Source: Sanghuangporus weigelae (Eukaryota; Basidiomycota; Agaricomycetes; Hymenochaetales; Hymenochaetaceae). Taken from it: 64,000 nucleotides of DNA. Position numbers and translations under genes: made by a program. The notes below the pieces were generated by a model, which saw only the letters and a list, made by a program, of their open reading frames with translations, made no database searches and was not told where the DNA came from. The stretch spans positions 3,348,001-3,412,000 of the forward strand of contig CP137318.1 of NCBI GenBank assembly GCA_033182465.1, written 5' to 3'. Shown here piece after piece: positions 32,079-41,054 of the stretch (its first letter is position 1; each line of letters opens with the position of its first letter).

Positions 32079-33051
32079 GATCGTAAGTGCTTATGGGCAC
32101 TGCTGGTGGTGAATAGGATGGTGGTGGTGGATTCTCTGGCGCTTGGGTTGCTACTGAACCACTCGTTGGTACTGCAGGTACTGTTGGTACTGTTGGTACT
32201 TGGATGATAACCGTTCGAGGTGGGGTTCTGAGTAAGAATGGCCTTCGTGATGCTTCTTCGTCTGAGGACACTGATTCGTCAGAACTCTGTTCCTGTTGGG
32301 CTCTCTCCCTTGGTAGAAAGTATTCCCAGCGTTGTGCTGCCTGAGCTACTTCTCGAATTCGTTGAGCGTGTTCGAGTATGTTCCTTGAGGTGGTTTCGGT
32401 TGTCTGTACCGATGTGAGTATAGCTGCGTAGGTGCGTTGACTCGACTCGATTGTTTGTCCTAGTTGGAGTAGGGCTTCTCGCAGGTTATGGATGTCTTGA
32501 ACAATCCTTGGTTGATCTAGAGCTGTCCTGTTAAGCTCTCCGACTCTTGTCTCGATTGTCTGTAGTTGTTGTTCCTGAGCAGTAATCCTGTTTCGGATAG
32601 CGTTGAGCTCTCGGTCAAGTACTCCGTTTCCGTCTATGACCCGATGATTGAGTGCTCCTGCTGCTCGATCCAATTCCAGAGTATATCTCTCTAGAGCTGC
32701 TACTTGTGCTCCAATTCTTTGAGTAGTTGCTTCTAGTGCTTCGAATCGATCTCCTACTGCTGTCGCGTATGCTCCGGTTGGTAGACTGTTTGACTGCCCC
32801 GTGTTTGCAGTTCGTTCTTCCAGTCGTTCAACCCTTTCTTGTAGTCTCCTGATCACTGGTGGATACAATATGCTATGGTTCGTTGTCGCGTATAGTATGT
32901 CGTGATCGCTTTCCAGACTACGTAGCCTGTTGGTGATATGTTGAACTCGTTCGTCGAGGGATCTGGGTGTGAACCTCGTTTGATTATCGTTCGCTCGTTC
33001 GTTCGTTCGATGACCGTTACTTCTGTTGTTGGCGTTTCCTGATCGGTTCAT
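32008..33051 (-). CDS. Pre-gag coiled-coil protein of element B (347 residues)
   Basis: It lies between the first short frame and gag. Its ATG overlaps the stop of the preceding frame as ATGA, and its end overlaps gag by 71 nt. The N-terminus is Asn/Arg-rich. Long heptad-like stretches follow (RRLQERVERLEERT, DRELNAIRNRITAQEQQLQT, IETRVGELNRTALDQ), then an acidic patch (SSDESVSSDEEASRR) and a Pro-rich C-terminus with a small V-P-T repeat that differs by one unit (9 bp) from the copy in B'. Not a known retrotransposon protein; the coiled coil suggests self-association or a scaffold role. Confidence 0.7.
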   Translation of the reverse strand: MNRSGNANNRSNGHRTNERANDNQTRFTPRSLDERVQHITNRLRSLESDHDILYATTNHSILYPPVIRRLQERVERLEERTANTGQSNSLPTGAYATAVGDRFEALEATTQRIGAQVAALERYTLELDRAAGALNHRVIDGNGVLDRELNAIRNRITAQEQQLQTIETRVGELNRTALDQPRIVQDIHNLREALLQLGQTIESSQRTYAAILTSVQTTETTSRNILEHAQRIREVAQAAQRWEYFLPRERAQQEQSSDESVSSDEEASRRPFLLRTPPRTVIIQVPTVPTVPAVPTSGSVATQAPENPPPPSYSPPAVPISTYDHVDNRPEGASTGAATTDSSDTTL

Positions 33052-33389
33052 GAACTTCGTTTCTCGCCTGATGCTTCAGGGTTATTGTTCCTTGGTGCTG
33101 TTAACCAAGTAGTTCCTTTCTCGTCGAATGTAGCAATAGTGGAAGGGACTGCTGCTACTTTCGTGGTTGTTGTTTGTGTGCTCCCAATTGCAGGGCTACC
33201 AGATGCCTTTGCTATTAGGTACACTTCGTCGTTGTAGGGGTTATGATAGTAGATGTGTGATTTAAGTGAATCGGGTTTGTCGTTCTCCAGGATGTGCACT
33301 TGTCCTGAGGATTCGATATGGGTACTAGTCTCGAAACTAGCGACGTCGATAGGGACTTGAGGTCGACGGTCCTCGCCTCGATAAAACAC
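33048..33389 (-). CDS. First frame after the primer-binding site of element B (~113 residues)
   Basis: An open frame with polar, Thr/Ser-rich sequence (TQTTTTKVAAVPSTIATFDEKG). No in-frame ATG is seen near its start, so it may begin at a non-AUG codon or not be a separate protein. Its stop overlaps the next ATG. It is identical in B'. No family is recognised. Confidence 0.4.
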   Translation of the reverse strand: MFYRGEDRRPQVPIDVASFETSTHIESSGQVHILENDKPDSLKSHIYYHNPYNDEVYLIAKASGSPAIGSTQTTTTKVAAVPSTIATFDEKGTTWLTAPRNNNPEASGEKRSS

Positions 33390-33436
33390 TAGCCAAGAAC
33401 CTTGCCCGTGAGAGGTGGTGGTAAAACTAGCGAGTG

Positions 33437-33448
33437 ATCTTTCGATCC
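33437..33448 (-). promoter_or_regulatory. Self-primer binding site of element B
   Basis: Twelve bases located 2 nt inside the 5' LTR boundary (GGATCGAAAGAT in element sense). They are the exact complement of ATCTTTCGATCC in the LTR (plus-strand 33710-33721), which lies about 35 bp after a TATA-like CATAAATAG (33748-33756). The match is therefore to the predicted first bases of the transcript, as in Tf1-type self-priming. Confidence 0.75.
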
Positions 33449-33450
33449 AA

Positions 33451-34962
33451 TGTTAGGGAGTAGGCCCGGGGTTACACCGGTTTGATCCTTTTGCCTAAGC
33501 AGCGGTGTGTTGTGCAGAGGTGATCTTATCTACCCACGTCTGGCTGTACCACGCGGTCCCTTACTAGCCTTCCTAGTCGCGGTCCGAGTTATGGATGCTT
33601 TCAGATACGAGGTAATAGTAAAGCAGATTGGGATTTCCAAGAGGCGTGATAGTACAAAGCACACAGTAATAGCTCGCTGTAGGGCAAGCTTTACACCAGT
33701 GTGTTAAGAGGATCGAAAGATGGGGAAATGAGGGCCTAATCCTACAACTATTTATGCTCCCAGATATTCCATTTTCCGTCCTATTTCTTACTCATCCTGT
33801 CTCCACTTTACTCCACTTTCCTCCACCATTACATCTGTTCCTTTGTCATCCTGCTGCGCTTCGCTCCACTTTGCTCCAATCTTTGTAAGGTCGTCTCCAC
33901 TATGACAGAATTCTTTGGAGTTGCTGACTGAGACAATAGAGGTGGTGCTCCGATATGGAATGCTCTACTGTCAGTACTCCATAACGATGTCATTGCCGTC
34001 ATTGAGTGGCATCTTTGCTCTTGGAGCGATGTAGGCTGCTCGGTATGTGATTCTTCGGAATTCATCTCGAGGTCCAGCGAGGGTAAGCATAACTCGCACG
34101 TCAGTGTTAAGGTGTCGGGTCGGTGTAGAGTATGGTCCAAGGCATATCATGAACTGCATAAGCTCTGCTGGTGGGTTCTGCTGGGTTCTGGTGACTAGCC
34201 ATGCTTTGCCTTCGTATCGTATATCTCGAATGTAGCGCCATATCCTTCGTTGTATAAGGAGTTGTAATTGCTTGGTTTCCAGGTTCGCATCTCTCGGTAA
34301 ATAAAGGTTTGCCTGTATCGTAGATGCTGGACATGGTGTGTGCAACTCCGGTCTATACCATCCAATCATTCTCCAAGTTATCGGGTTCGCAGTTCGAGGG
34401 GTCCGAGTTGTGATCGTGAGTTCCTCTCGTTTCTTGGGTACTATTGGGCTTGGTGGATTGGAATGCATTGTATCCTGAAGGTGTCGCTCGGTTTCGATGT
34501 GACAGTCACGCGTACCAACCGTTGCCGTGCATACTAAGTAGTATACTTCATAAAGGACCATGTAAACTCGTGCACAGACTTGACAGTGCTGAAATGCCAG
34601 TGAGGTCTCCATAAACCTTATTAGCCTTTAGCCTTTTAGCGTTTAGGCTTTAGTAGTTGTGCTTCTGGACTTCTAAGAAGTTTGATCGCTTCTTTTGATC
34701 GAGGTCGCTCTGGTTGCTTGGTCGGCGGCGTTAGAGTGGTAGTCCGCGGTAATAGGCGGTCGGCGGTGTTAGCTGTTAGCGGGATTACGTATCCGCTTCG
34801 GTGCTTCTAGCGCTCGGGTGGTAACGGGTTACTGTTGCCTAGGCCGCTCGATTGCTTGGGCCTTTGATAGCTGGCTTGGTTACCGGTCGCGTTTGGAAAG
34901 CTGATCGTGTAGATCTGTTGATCGTGTCGATCCTGATGCGAGTTTTTGAGCGGATCCTTTCA
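33451..34962 (-). repeat. 5' LTR of element B (1,512 bp)
   Basis: Matches the 3' LTR throughout, as far as I compared it. The TATA-like box is at 33748-33756 and the predicted transcript start near 33721, giving about 1.24 kb of U3 and 0.27 kb of R-U5. Confidence 0.95.
33971..34612 (-). CDS. U3-encoded protein of element B, 5' LTR copy
   Basis: Identical 213-residue frame to that at 23166-23807. In this LTR it lies upstream of the element's own transcription start, so it would need another promoter to be expressed. Confidence 0.5.
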   Translation of the reverse strand: METSLAFQHCQVCARVYMVLYEVYYLVCTATVGTRDCHIETERHLQDTMHSNPPSPIVPKKREELTITTRTPRTANPITWRMIGWYRPELHTPCPASTIQANLYLPRDANLETKQLQLLIQRRIWRYIRDIRYEGKAWLVTRTQQNPPAELMQFMICLGPYSTPTRHLNTDVRVMLTLAGPRDEFRRITYRAAYIAPRAKMPLNDGNDIVMEY

Positions 34963-36442
34963 GGGCGCTAGGGGTTGGAGTTCCAGGTGGCGAGTTTTCA
35001 TGAGGGCCTTGGAGTCCATTCCGTTCGAAACGATATCCGTTTGCCCCAAGTCGTTGGGGGCGAACCTCGACTAACACTCCTTCTTCGTTCCACATCAGCT
35101 CAGGAAATGCTTCTCCTCCGAGCCCTGGGTTTCGCCAGCCATCTCCCATAGGCCACGGTCGATTTTCCGTGGGTATTACCTCCCTCAGCAGTTCTTCGGC
35201 TTGCTGGTCAAGGTCTTCTGTCTGGCTGGCGGTGGAAACATAGTCCTCGAGTTCCTCACTATCGAGCTGGGCGACGACTGACTGTTCTTCCAGTACTTCC
35301 TCTTGTTCTAGCGTTTGCGGGGGTCCTGTTTCGGTTTGATCGTTTGCCTGGCGTTGTCCTGCATCTTGGAGATATTCGTCGATCAACCGTGCAATACGTG
35401 GCCTGCCTTCTCCATGTATTGGAATGAGAGGTGGTGGCATGTCGTCGGAGTCAGCTGTTAAGGTTGCGAAGCGACTAAACAGCTGTCCTCTCCCGGCGAG
35501 TGGTGATTCTGGGGAAACCCTTCCTTCACGTCTTGCTTCTCGCATTCGGTAGGACTGCCTAGACCGGATTGTTTGCTGGATTCGACGAATACCTTCGGTA
35601 ATGGAGTAGTGGCTTGCAGTTTCTTCTTCGGCGTTGCTGATTCGCGCTCGGGTAGCTTCGACTTGCTCGATCAGATAGGCGACCTGCGTATGAAGCTGCA
35701 GGAAGTCTACACCACAAAGTCGGACGATCTCTTGTTGGGCATTGACGAGTTGTTGAGTCATGGCTGATTGACTGCCATTAGCCGTCGCCGTTATTGCACC
35801 AAGAAGTCGTCCTTGCAAAAGTCCAAAGGCGAAGTTCAGCCTTGTGTCCTGCATCGTGGTGACTCGATCTGTCTGCTCGTTGATTGTCGTTACCATTCCC
35901 TCCAGGGTGTGTTCGAGGGTGTGGTGTAGGAATTCTCCCAGAGTCTGTCCTTCTACTGTGATGTGTTCGGAAAATTCTGAACCCATGTCATAGAGTCGAG
36001 AGACAGTAGCGGTGAGAGTTCGCATGGACCGATCAAGGCTTGTAAGTCGGAGATCGAGGCTGATGATGGAATTCCGTAGTCGGGCGAGAGCTTCGTCAGC
36101 ATTCCCGTTAGTGCCGACCATTCGATCCAGGCGTCCATGTAGACCGTCGAGTCGTTCTCGGATGCGGTCCAAAACGGATTCCAGGTGTTCTCCAGCTCCG
36201 TGCTGAGGTACCGCCAGTCGTTGAGCGTAGAGTAAAACTCTCCGACCGGTTTGACGGAGTGAGGACATTCCTTGGATGATTTCCCGTTCCAGCCAGACCC
36301 GTACCGTTGCAAGGCCGTGAAGTACGCCTCCTCTACCTCCGCATTGTTGAGTAAGGACGTATACCAGGGAAGAAAACCAGAGGATGCTTGATGCAATCCA
36401 GAAACTAGTCCAACAAGCTTGCCACAGTTCCATCGGTGACAT
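34963..36442 (-). CDS. Pre-gag coiled-coil protein of element A (interrupted by B)
   Basis: The frame starts at an ATG at 36442 and reaches the insertion point of B. The N-terminus has a hydrophobic segment (FWIASSILWFSSLVYVL), probably one membrane helix. It is followed by about 150 residues of heptad-like coiled coil (LDRIRERLDGLHGRLDRMVG, LRLTSLDRSMRTLTATVSRL) and acidic Gln/Glu-rich stretches (QTLEQEEVLEEQSVVAQL). It occupies the same place before gag as the coiled-coil frame of B, and overlaps the previous frame of A by about 490 nt. It is interrupted by the nested element. Confidence 0.65.
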
Positions 36443-36885
36443 AGTTGTTTCGCGAATGAGTAGTTGCCTCGGTAGACCAGTGCTAGTACTTGGTGTAGGA
36501 AGTGTCCGTGTTCCAAGAGGGTGTATTCGAAAGCTTTATATTGTTGGGTGAGAGCGTACAATTCCTTTTCTTCAGGTGTTTGTCCTCGCAGTACTTCCCA
36601 ATTGACTTTACTGCCGTCTAGCAGTTTGTCTACCTGCTGACACAGGAATCTTCTCCCCACCCCTTCTTGTTGGGCGGCGGCAAATTGAAGCTCCAGGGCG
36701 GATAGTATAACCGACCTGTAGGGTTCTGGTATAGGGGTTGTTAAATCCTTCTTACCTCGATAGAAGTTAAGTGTGCGAAAGGCGACAGTTAACTCTTCTT
36801 CGAAGCTTCGAAGGGCTTGAACGAATCCCTTGTGTACTTGATAAGCCTGCTTGAGCTGTTGTCGCCACGCTGGCGTGTGTCAGTC
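35953..36885 (-). CDS. First frame after the primer-binding site of element A (~310 codons)
   Basis: An open frame running from about 36885 to 35953, with no ATG near its beginning, as with the first frame of B. The content is helical, with Trp and Tyr (VNWEVLRGQTPEEKELYAL, YTSLLNNAEVEEAYFTALQ). There is a GTAAGT splice-donor-like site in the leader near 36950, so a spliced start is possible. No family is recognised. Confidence 0.45.
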
Positions 36886-36996
36886 TCAATGTGTCACAGG
36901 CACAAGAAGAGAACCCTCCTGAGGCAGAGCAATACTTACTGATCGTTAGTGGGTATTTGCACTACGAAACAGCAAGATTGGTTACCCCAAGATTGG

Positions 36997-37007
36997 AGCA
37001 AAATTAT
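36997..37007 (-). promoter_or_regulatory. Self-primer binding site of element A
   Basis: Eleven bases 2 nt from the LTR edge (ATAATTTTGCT in element sense) are the complement of AGCAAAATTAT in the LTR (plus-strand 37215-37225). That LTR match starts about 35 bp after a TATTTAAG box (37253-37260). The geometry is the same as in B with unrelated sequence, which supports self-priming. Confidence 0.7.
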
Positions 37008-37009
37008 AA

Positions 37010-38548
37010 TGTTAGGACCAGTGTTTTTAGACGAGGTGGTCAGTCTAAGCGTACCGGAACAAGTCCCTGCTTATTCCTTCTGATGATAATCGATTGGAGA
37101 CGGAACGAAGGTTATAGATGTACTACTTTAGAAGCGAGCGATAGGCTCAAGCTTGACCTCAGTAGTAGAACAGGGTTTCAATCAAAGGGTACAGTTTTCG
37201 ATTGAGAGTACAAAATAATTTTGCTGAGGGACAATGCCCCGCTCAGCTGGCCCTTAAATAACCTATTTACTAAATAGTACCGACTACCTATTACTACCGA
37301 CTACAGCCTTGCTATTGGTCTAGACAATATGTTTTCTCTGACACCAGTACTCTACTCTGGTGCCAACACCGATACTTTCCTCTAGTGTTGAATCACAATA
37401 CTTCTACCATATTAGGAGGGTTTGTTTGAGTCCTACCACCCCGATGCTTCGAGAAGCTTCTTCCGTGCTTCCTCCGATCTGCAATCGTTATCACATGTTA
37501 ATCTCTCCTTATCATTACCCCGCGATCCTTCTCCGTTCCCAGATGGATTCCCATGATAGTTGCCAAGCTATCGCTTCTCTGGCGCTCCGTTCCCGGGCCG
37601 AGCTTCTGCCGCTTAATCCTCGATCATGGGGGAGATAGTGATATCAGGGTTAGAGATCGGCAGAGCTTGCCGATCTTCTCCCGGCGCATGAGTGTACTCC
37701 GCTACACTCCTTCTGTGCCTCGCCGCGACTTCGATGTCCGATAGTTGTAGTCCTGGGCCCGTGGTTAGCCGTAGCCTCTGTCCAAAGTGCTCACGGCTAT
37801 TCCACTCATCAACTGTAATTACCCCCGGCTCTGACGCTCGCCAAGCCCGCATCAAGCGTTCTATCGCTTCTTCCGTAAGATGTTCAATGTCCGAAGGTGG
37901 CCGCTTGTAAACTGGCCAATCTACTTCCACTGCCGTGTGACTGCACAAGGTCTGGTGCCGATGCTGATTGATCCAAGCTCGCACGCCGACCTTTAATGCA
38001 TAGACATCCCTATCGCTAAGCCATATGGATACCTCATGGTCGTATGCACTCATTCCGTGGTTCGGTAATGGTTGGTCTTCTGTTCGTTCCGAGGGTCCGG
38101 GCTTATGCCGAATCTTGACATCGGCTGCTTCCCTTGACACTAACCGTTCCGTGAAGTTCTTCATGAGCCATTCCGCAAGTACCCAGCTTCGTTGGTAGGC
38201 CAAGTAACAATTGGCGCACACCAAGCTTTCGTGTACAAATCTTCTAGTTGCACCACGCCGATAATGTCTTCGTTGCAGGAGTTCCGTATACCTTGCGACA
38301 TTCCTTTCTTCCATCGCCGCCAGACTGCGTTCCGGCGGTGGAGTATGTCCAATGTGCATATTAGTTAGTCCTAATTGCAAATCATTAGAGTCCTCCGTGT
38401 CTTCTCCAGACGATCCGTGGTTTGCTACTCTTGAGTCGCCACCACTGTTCTGCCGTAGTAGCCTTTCGAAATAGTCTTGATTTGGCATCGCAACTCGGTG
38501 TGTAAAATTTAGCCCACGCCGTATTAGATAACCACAATTTTCGTAACA
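37010..38548 (-). repeat. 5' LTR of element A (1,539 bp)
   Basis: Pairs with 14025-15563 at a constant offset of 22,985 bp and about 99% identity. U3 holds the 291-residue frame (38488-37613). The outer edge abuts relic C coding sequence. Confidence 0.93.
37613..38488 (-). CDS. U3-encoded protein of element A, 5' LTR copy
   Basis: Same 291-residue frame as at 14628-15503, with a few residue differences (for example PLPNHGM against PLPNRGM). The frame is also open upstream into relic C sequence, but the start shared by both LTRs is the ATG at 38488. Confidence 0.5.
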   Translation of the reverse strand: MPNQDYFERLLRQNSGGDSRVANHGSSGEDTEDSNDLQLGLTNMHIGHTPPPERSLAAMEERNVARYTELLQRRHYRRGATRRFVHESLVCANCYLAYQRSWVLAEWLMKNFTERLVSREAADVKIRHKPGPSERTEDQPLPNHGMSAYDHEVSIWLSDRDVYALKVGVRAWINQHRHQTLCSHTAVEVDWPVYKRPPSDIEHLTEEAIERLMRAWRASEPGVITVDEWNSREHFGQRLRLTTGPGLQLSDIEVAARHRRSVAEYTHAPGEDRQALPISNPDITISPMIED

Positions 38549-39139
38549 CCTCCGCCGCCACCACCCGTTATTATCGAAGACGAAGAAGAATATGAGGTAC
38601 AAGAAATACTCGACTCGCGTCTGCACAGAGGGAAGCTTCAATTCCTCATCAAGTGGGTCGGGTATGATGAAGCAACATGGCAACCGGAATCGGACATTGG
38701 AGATAACGCTAAGGAAGCAGTCAAAGAATTTTATCAACAGCATCCTGGTGCTCCAAGGAAGTTGTCAATACCTCGTCAAAGTCTTCGCGCAATGTATAAG
38801 CTCACGACATCGGAAGGATACTGTGGTTGGTCGGGACGCCTAACCTTGAAGGGGGGTGATGTTAGGACTTGAACATTTTCCTTTTCTTTTATTACGTCAT
38901 CATTCATTTTATTATTCTTCTTTTTACATTACTCATCCATTTTTACTAATCCCGTTCACTCCGTCATGGCTTATTCATCCTTACTCATTCACCATGACTA
39001 AATCCGTTCCTTCCGACTAAGACGCTCACTAATCATTCCACTCCTTCATCATGTGACTCCTTATTAGAGTAGACCTTTCACACGTTCAAAGTGTATATAA
39101 GTAGCTAGATTGACTCCTTCGTCTCCTTGTCTTTCTATT
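38549..39139 (+). mobile_element. Relic C: 3' end of another chromovirus (chromodomain plus start of its LTR)
   Basis: A plus-strand frame from 38549 to about 38874 encodes a Pro-rich lead and a chromodomain (EYEVQEILDSR, FLIKWVGYDEATWQPE, VKEFYQQHPGAPRKL). It is followed by a polypurine tract AAGGGGGGTGA and an LTR that starts TGTTAGGACTTG at 38860. The rest of the LTR continues at 51453 beyond B'. Everything before the chromodomain is absent next to element A. It is a broken 3' fragment and the oldest layer at this spot. Confidence 0.85.
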
Positions 39140-39489
39140 TGAAAGGATCCGCTCAAAAACTCGCATCAGGATCGACACGATCAACAGATCTACACGATCA
39201 GCTTTCCAAACGCGACCGGTAACCAAGCCAGCTATCAAAGGCCCAAGCAATCGAGCGGCCTAGGCAACAGTAACCCGTTACCACCCGAGCGCTAGAAGCA
39301 CCGAAGCGGATACGTAATCCCGCTAACAGCTAACACCGCCGACCGCCTATTACCGCGGACTACCACTCTAACGCCGCCGACCAAGCAACCAGAGCGACCT
39401 CGATCAAAAGAAGCGATCAAACTTCTTAGAAGTCCAGAAGCACAACTACTAAAGCCTAAACGCTAAAAGGCTAAAGGCTAATAAGGTTT

Positions 39490-40131
39490 ATGGAGACCTC
39501 ACTGGCATTTCAGCACTGTCAAGTCTGTGCACGAGTTTACATGGTCCTTTATGAAGTATACTACTTAGTATGCACGGCAACGGTTGGTACGCGTGACTGT
39601 CACATCGAAACCGAGCGACACCTTCAGGATACAATGCATTCCAATCCACCAAGCCCAATAGTACCCAAGAAACGAGAGGAACTCACGATCACAACTCGGA
39701 CCCCTCGAACTGCGAACCCGATAACTTGGAGAATGATTGGATGGTATAGACCGGAGTTGCACACACCATGTCCAGCATCTACGATACAGGCAAACCTTTA
39801 TTTACCGAGAGATGCGAACCTGGAAACCAAGCAATTACAACTCCTTATACAACGAAGGATATGGCGCTACATTCGAGATATACGATACGAAGGCAAAGCA
39901 TGGCTAGTCACCAGAACCCAGCAGAACCCACCAGCAGAGCTTATGCAGTTCATGATATGCCTTGGACCATACTCTACACCGACCCGACACCTTAACACTG
40001 ACGTGCGAGTTATGCTTACCCTCGCTGGACCTCGAGATGAATTCCGAAGAATCACATACCGAGCAGCCTACATCGCTCCAAGAGCAAAGATGCCACTCAA
40101 TGACGGCAATGACATCGTTATGGAGTACTGA
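39490..40131 (+). CDS. U3-encoded protein of element B', 5' LTR copy
   Basis: Same 213-residue frame as in element B, upstream of this LTR's predicted transcription start. Confidence 0.5.
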   Translation: METSLAFQHCQVCARVYMVLYEVYYLVCTATVGTRDCHIETERHLQDTMHSNPPSPIVPKKREELTITTRTPRTANPITWRMIGWYRPELHTPCPASTIQANLYLPRDANLETKQLQLLIQRRIWRYIRDIRYEGKAWLVTRTQQNPPAELMQFMICLGPYSTPTRHLNTDVRVMLTLAGPRDEFRRITYRAAYIAPRAKMPLNDGNDIVMEY

Positions 40132-40345
40132 CAGTAGAGCATTCCATATCGGAGCACCACCTCTATTGTCTCAGTCAGCAACTCCAAAGAATTCTGTCAT
40201 AGTGGAGACGACCTTACAAAGATTGGAGCAAAGTGGAGCGAAGCGCAGCAGGATGACAAAGGAACAGATGTAATGGTGGAGGAAAGTGGAGTAAAGTGGA
40301 GACAGGATGAGTAAGAAATAGGACGGAAAATGGAATATCTGGGAG

Positions 40346-40392
40346 CATAAATAGTTGTAGGATTAGGCCCTCATTTCCCCATCTTTCGATCC
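40346..40392 (+). promoter_or_regulatory. TATA-like box and predicted transcript start of element B'
   Basis: CATAAATAG at 40346-40354 is followed about 35 bp later by ATCTTTCGATCC (40381-40392). That sequence is complementary to the primer-binding site just inside the LTR, so it should be the very 5' end of the RNA. Confidence 0.65.
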
Positions 40393-40653
40393 TCTTAACA
40401 CACTGGTGTAAAGCTTGCCCTACAGCGAGCTATTACTGTGTGCTTTGTACTATCACGCCTCTTGGAAATCCCAATCTGCTTTACTATTACCTCGTATCTG
40501 AAAGCATCCATAACTCGGACCGCGACTAGGAAGGCTAGTAAGGGACCGCGTGGTACAGCCAGACGTGGGTAGATAAGATCACCTCTGCACAACACACCGC
40601 TGCTTAGGCAAAAGGATCAAACCGGTGTAACCCCGGGCCTACTCCCTAACATT

Positions 40654-40665
40654 GGATCGAAAGAT
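40654..40665 (+). promoter_or_regulatory. Self-primer binding site of element B'
   Basis: GGATCGAAAGAT, 2 nt after the LTR end, is an exact 12-base complement of 40381-40392. The site also contains GATC-GAAA-GATC, which can fold on itself. Confidence 0.75.
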
Positions 40666-40712
40666 CACTCGCTAGTTTTACCACCACCTCTCACGGGCAA
40701 GGTTCTTGGCTA

Positions 40713-41054
40713 GTGTTTTATCGAGGCGAGGACCGTCGACCTCAAGTCCCTATCGACGTCGCTAGTTTCGAGACTAGTACCCATATCGAATCCTCAGGAC
40801 AAGTGCACATCCTGGAGAACGACAAACCCGATTCACTTAAATCACACATCTACTATCATAACCCCTACAACGACGAAGTGTACCTAATAGCAAAGGCATC
40901 TGGTAGCCCTGCAATTGGGAGCACACAAACAACAACCACGAAAGTAGCAGCAGTCCCTTCCACTATTGCTACATTCGACGAGAAAGGAACTACTTGGTTA
41001 ACAGCACCAAGGAACAATAACCCTGAAGCATCAGGCGAGAAACGAAGTTCATGA
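40713..41054 (+). CDS. First frame after the primer-binding site of element B' (~113 residues)
   Basis: Identical to the equivalent frame of B. No ATG near its start. The stop overlaps the next ATG as ATGA at 41051-41054, an arrangement that can couple translation of the two frames. Confidence 0.4.
   Translation: MFYRGEDRRPQVPIDVASFETSTHIESSGQVHILENDKPDSLKSHIYYHNPYNDEVYLIAKASGSPAIGSTQTTTTKVAAVPSTIATFDEKGTTWLTAPRNNNPEASGEKRSS

Larger units (their letters stand above)
22646..34962 (-). mobile_element. Element B: large, young Ty3/gypsy chromovirus (Tf1/sushi-like), looks whole
   Basis: The element is 12,317 bp, with 1,512-bp LTRs at 33451-34962 (5') and 22646-24157 (3'); I noticed no differences between them. 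A 5-bp target duplication GGGCG flanks it (22641-22645 and 34963-34967), inside element A. In order: U3-encoded frame, self-priming site, a short frame, a coiled-coil frame, gag, pol with chromodomain, a post-pol frame, and an antisense spliced small gene before the polypurine tract. Identical LTRs and a clean target duplication mean a very recent insertion. It differs from B' by 9 bp in length and by scattered substitutions, so the two are separate insertions rather than one duplicated segment. Confidence 0.95.
14025..38548 (-). mobile_element. Element A: large Ty3/gypsy chromovirus (Tf1/sushi-like), interrupted by element B
   Basis: LTR retrotransposon on the minus strand, about 12.2 kb without the nested element B. 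In order: 5' LTR 37010-38548, primer-binding site, two frames before gag (one interrupted by B), gag, pol with protease, RT, RNase H, integrase and chromodomain, a polypurine tract (CTTAGGAGGAGGAA) and 3' LTR 14025-15563. The two LTRs are each 1,539 bp, begin TGTTACG and end CCTAACA in element sense, and differ at about a dozen sites (near 0.8%), so A is older than B. The outer flanks (ATCAT at 14020-14024, CCTCC at 38549-38553) do not match as a target duplication, which points to later rearrangement or loss of one flank. It is interrupted and should be treated as inactive. Confidence 0.92.
39140..40651 (+). repeat. 5' LTR of element B'
   Basis: Begins TGAAAGGATCCGC and ends CCCTAACA. A TATA-like CATAAATAG is at 40346-40354 and the predicted transcript start at about 40381, so U3 is ~1.24 kb and R-U5 ~0.27 kb. 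Confidence 0.95.

Noticed and set aside
39962-40273. 103-codon frame overlapping the end of the U3 frame in the LTR of B'
   Set aside because: It overlaps the longer, better supported U3 frame in another register and runs into the promoter region. Identity across the four LTRs only reflects their recent copying.
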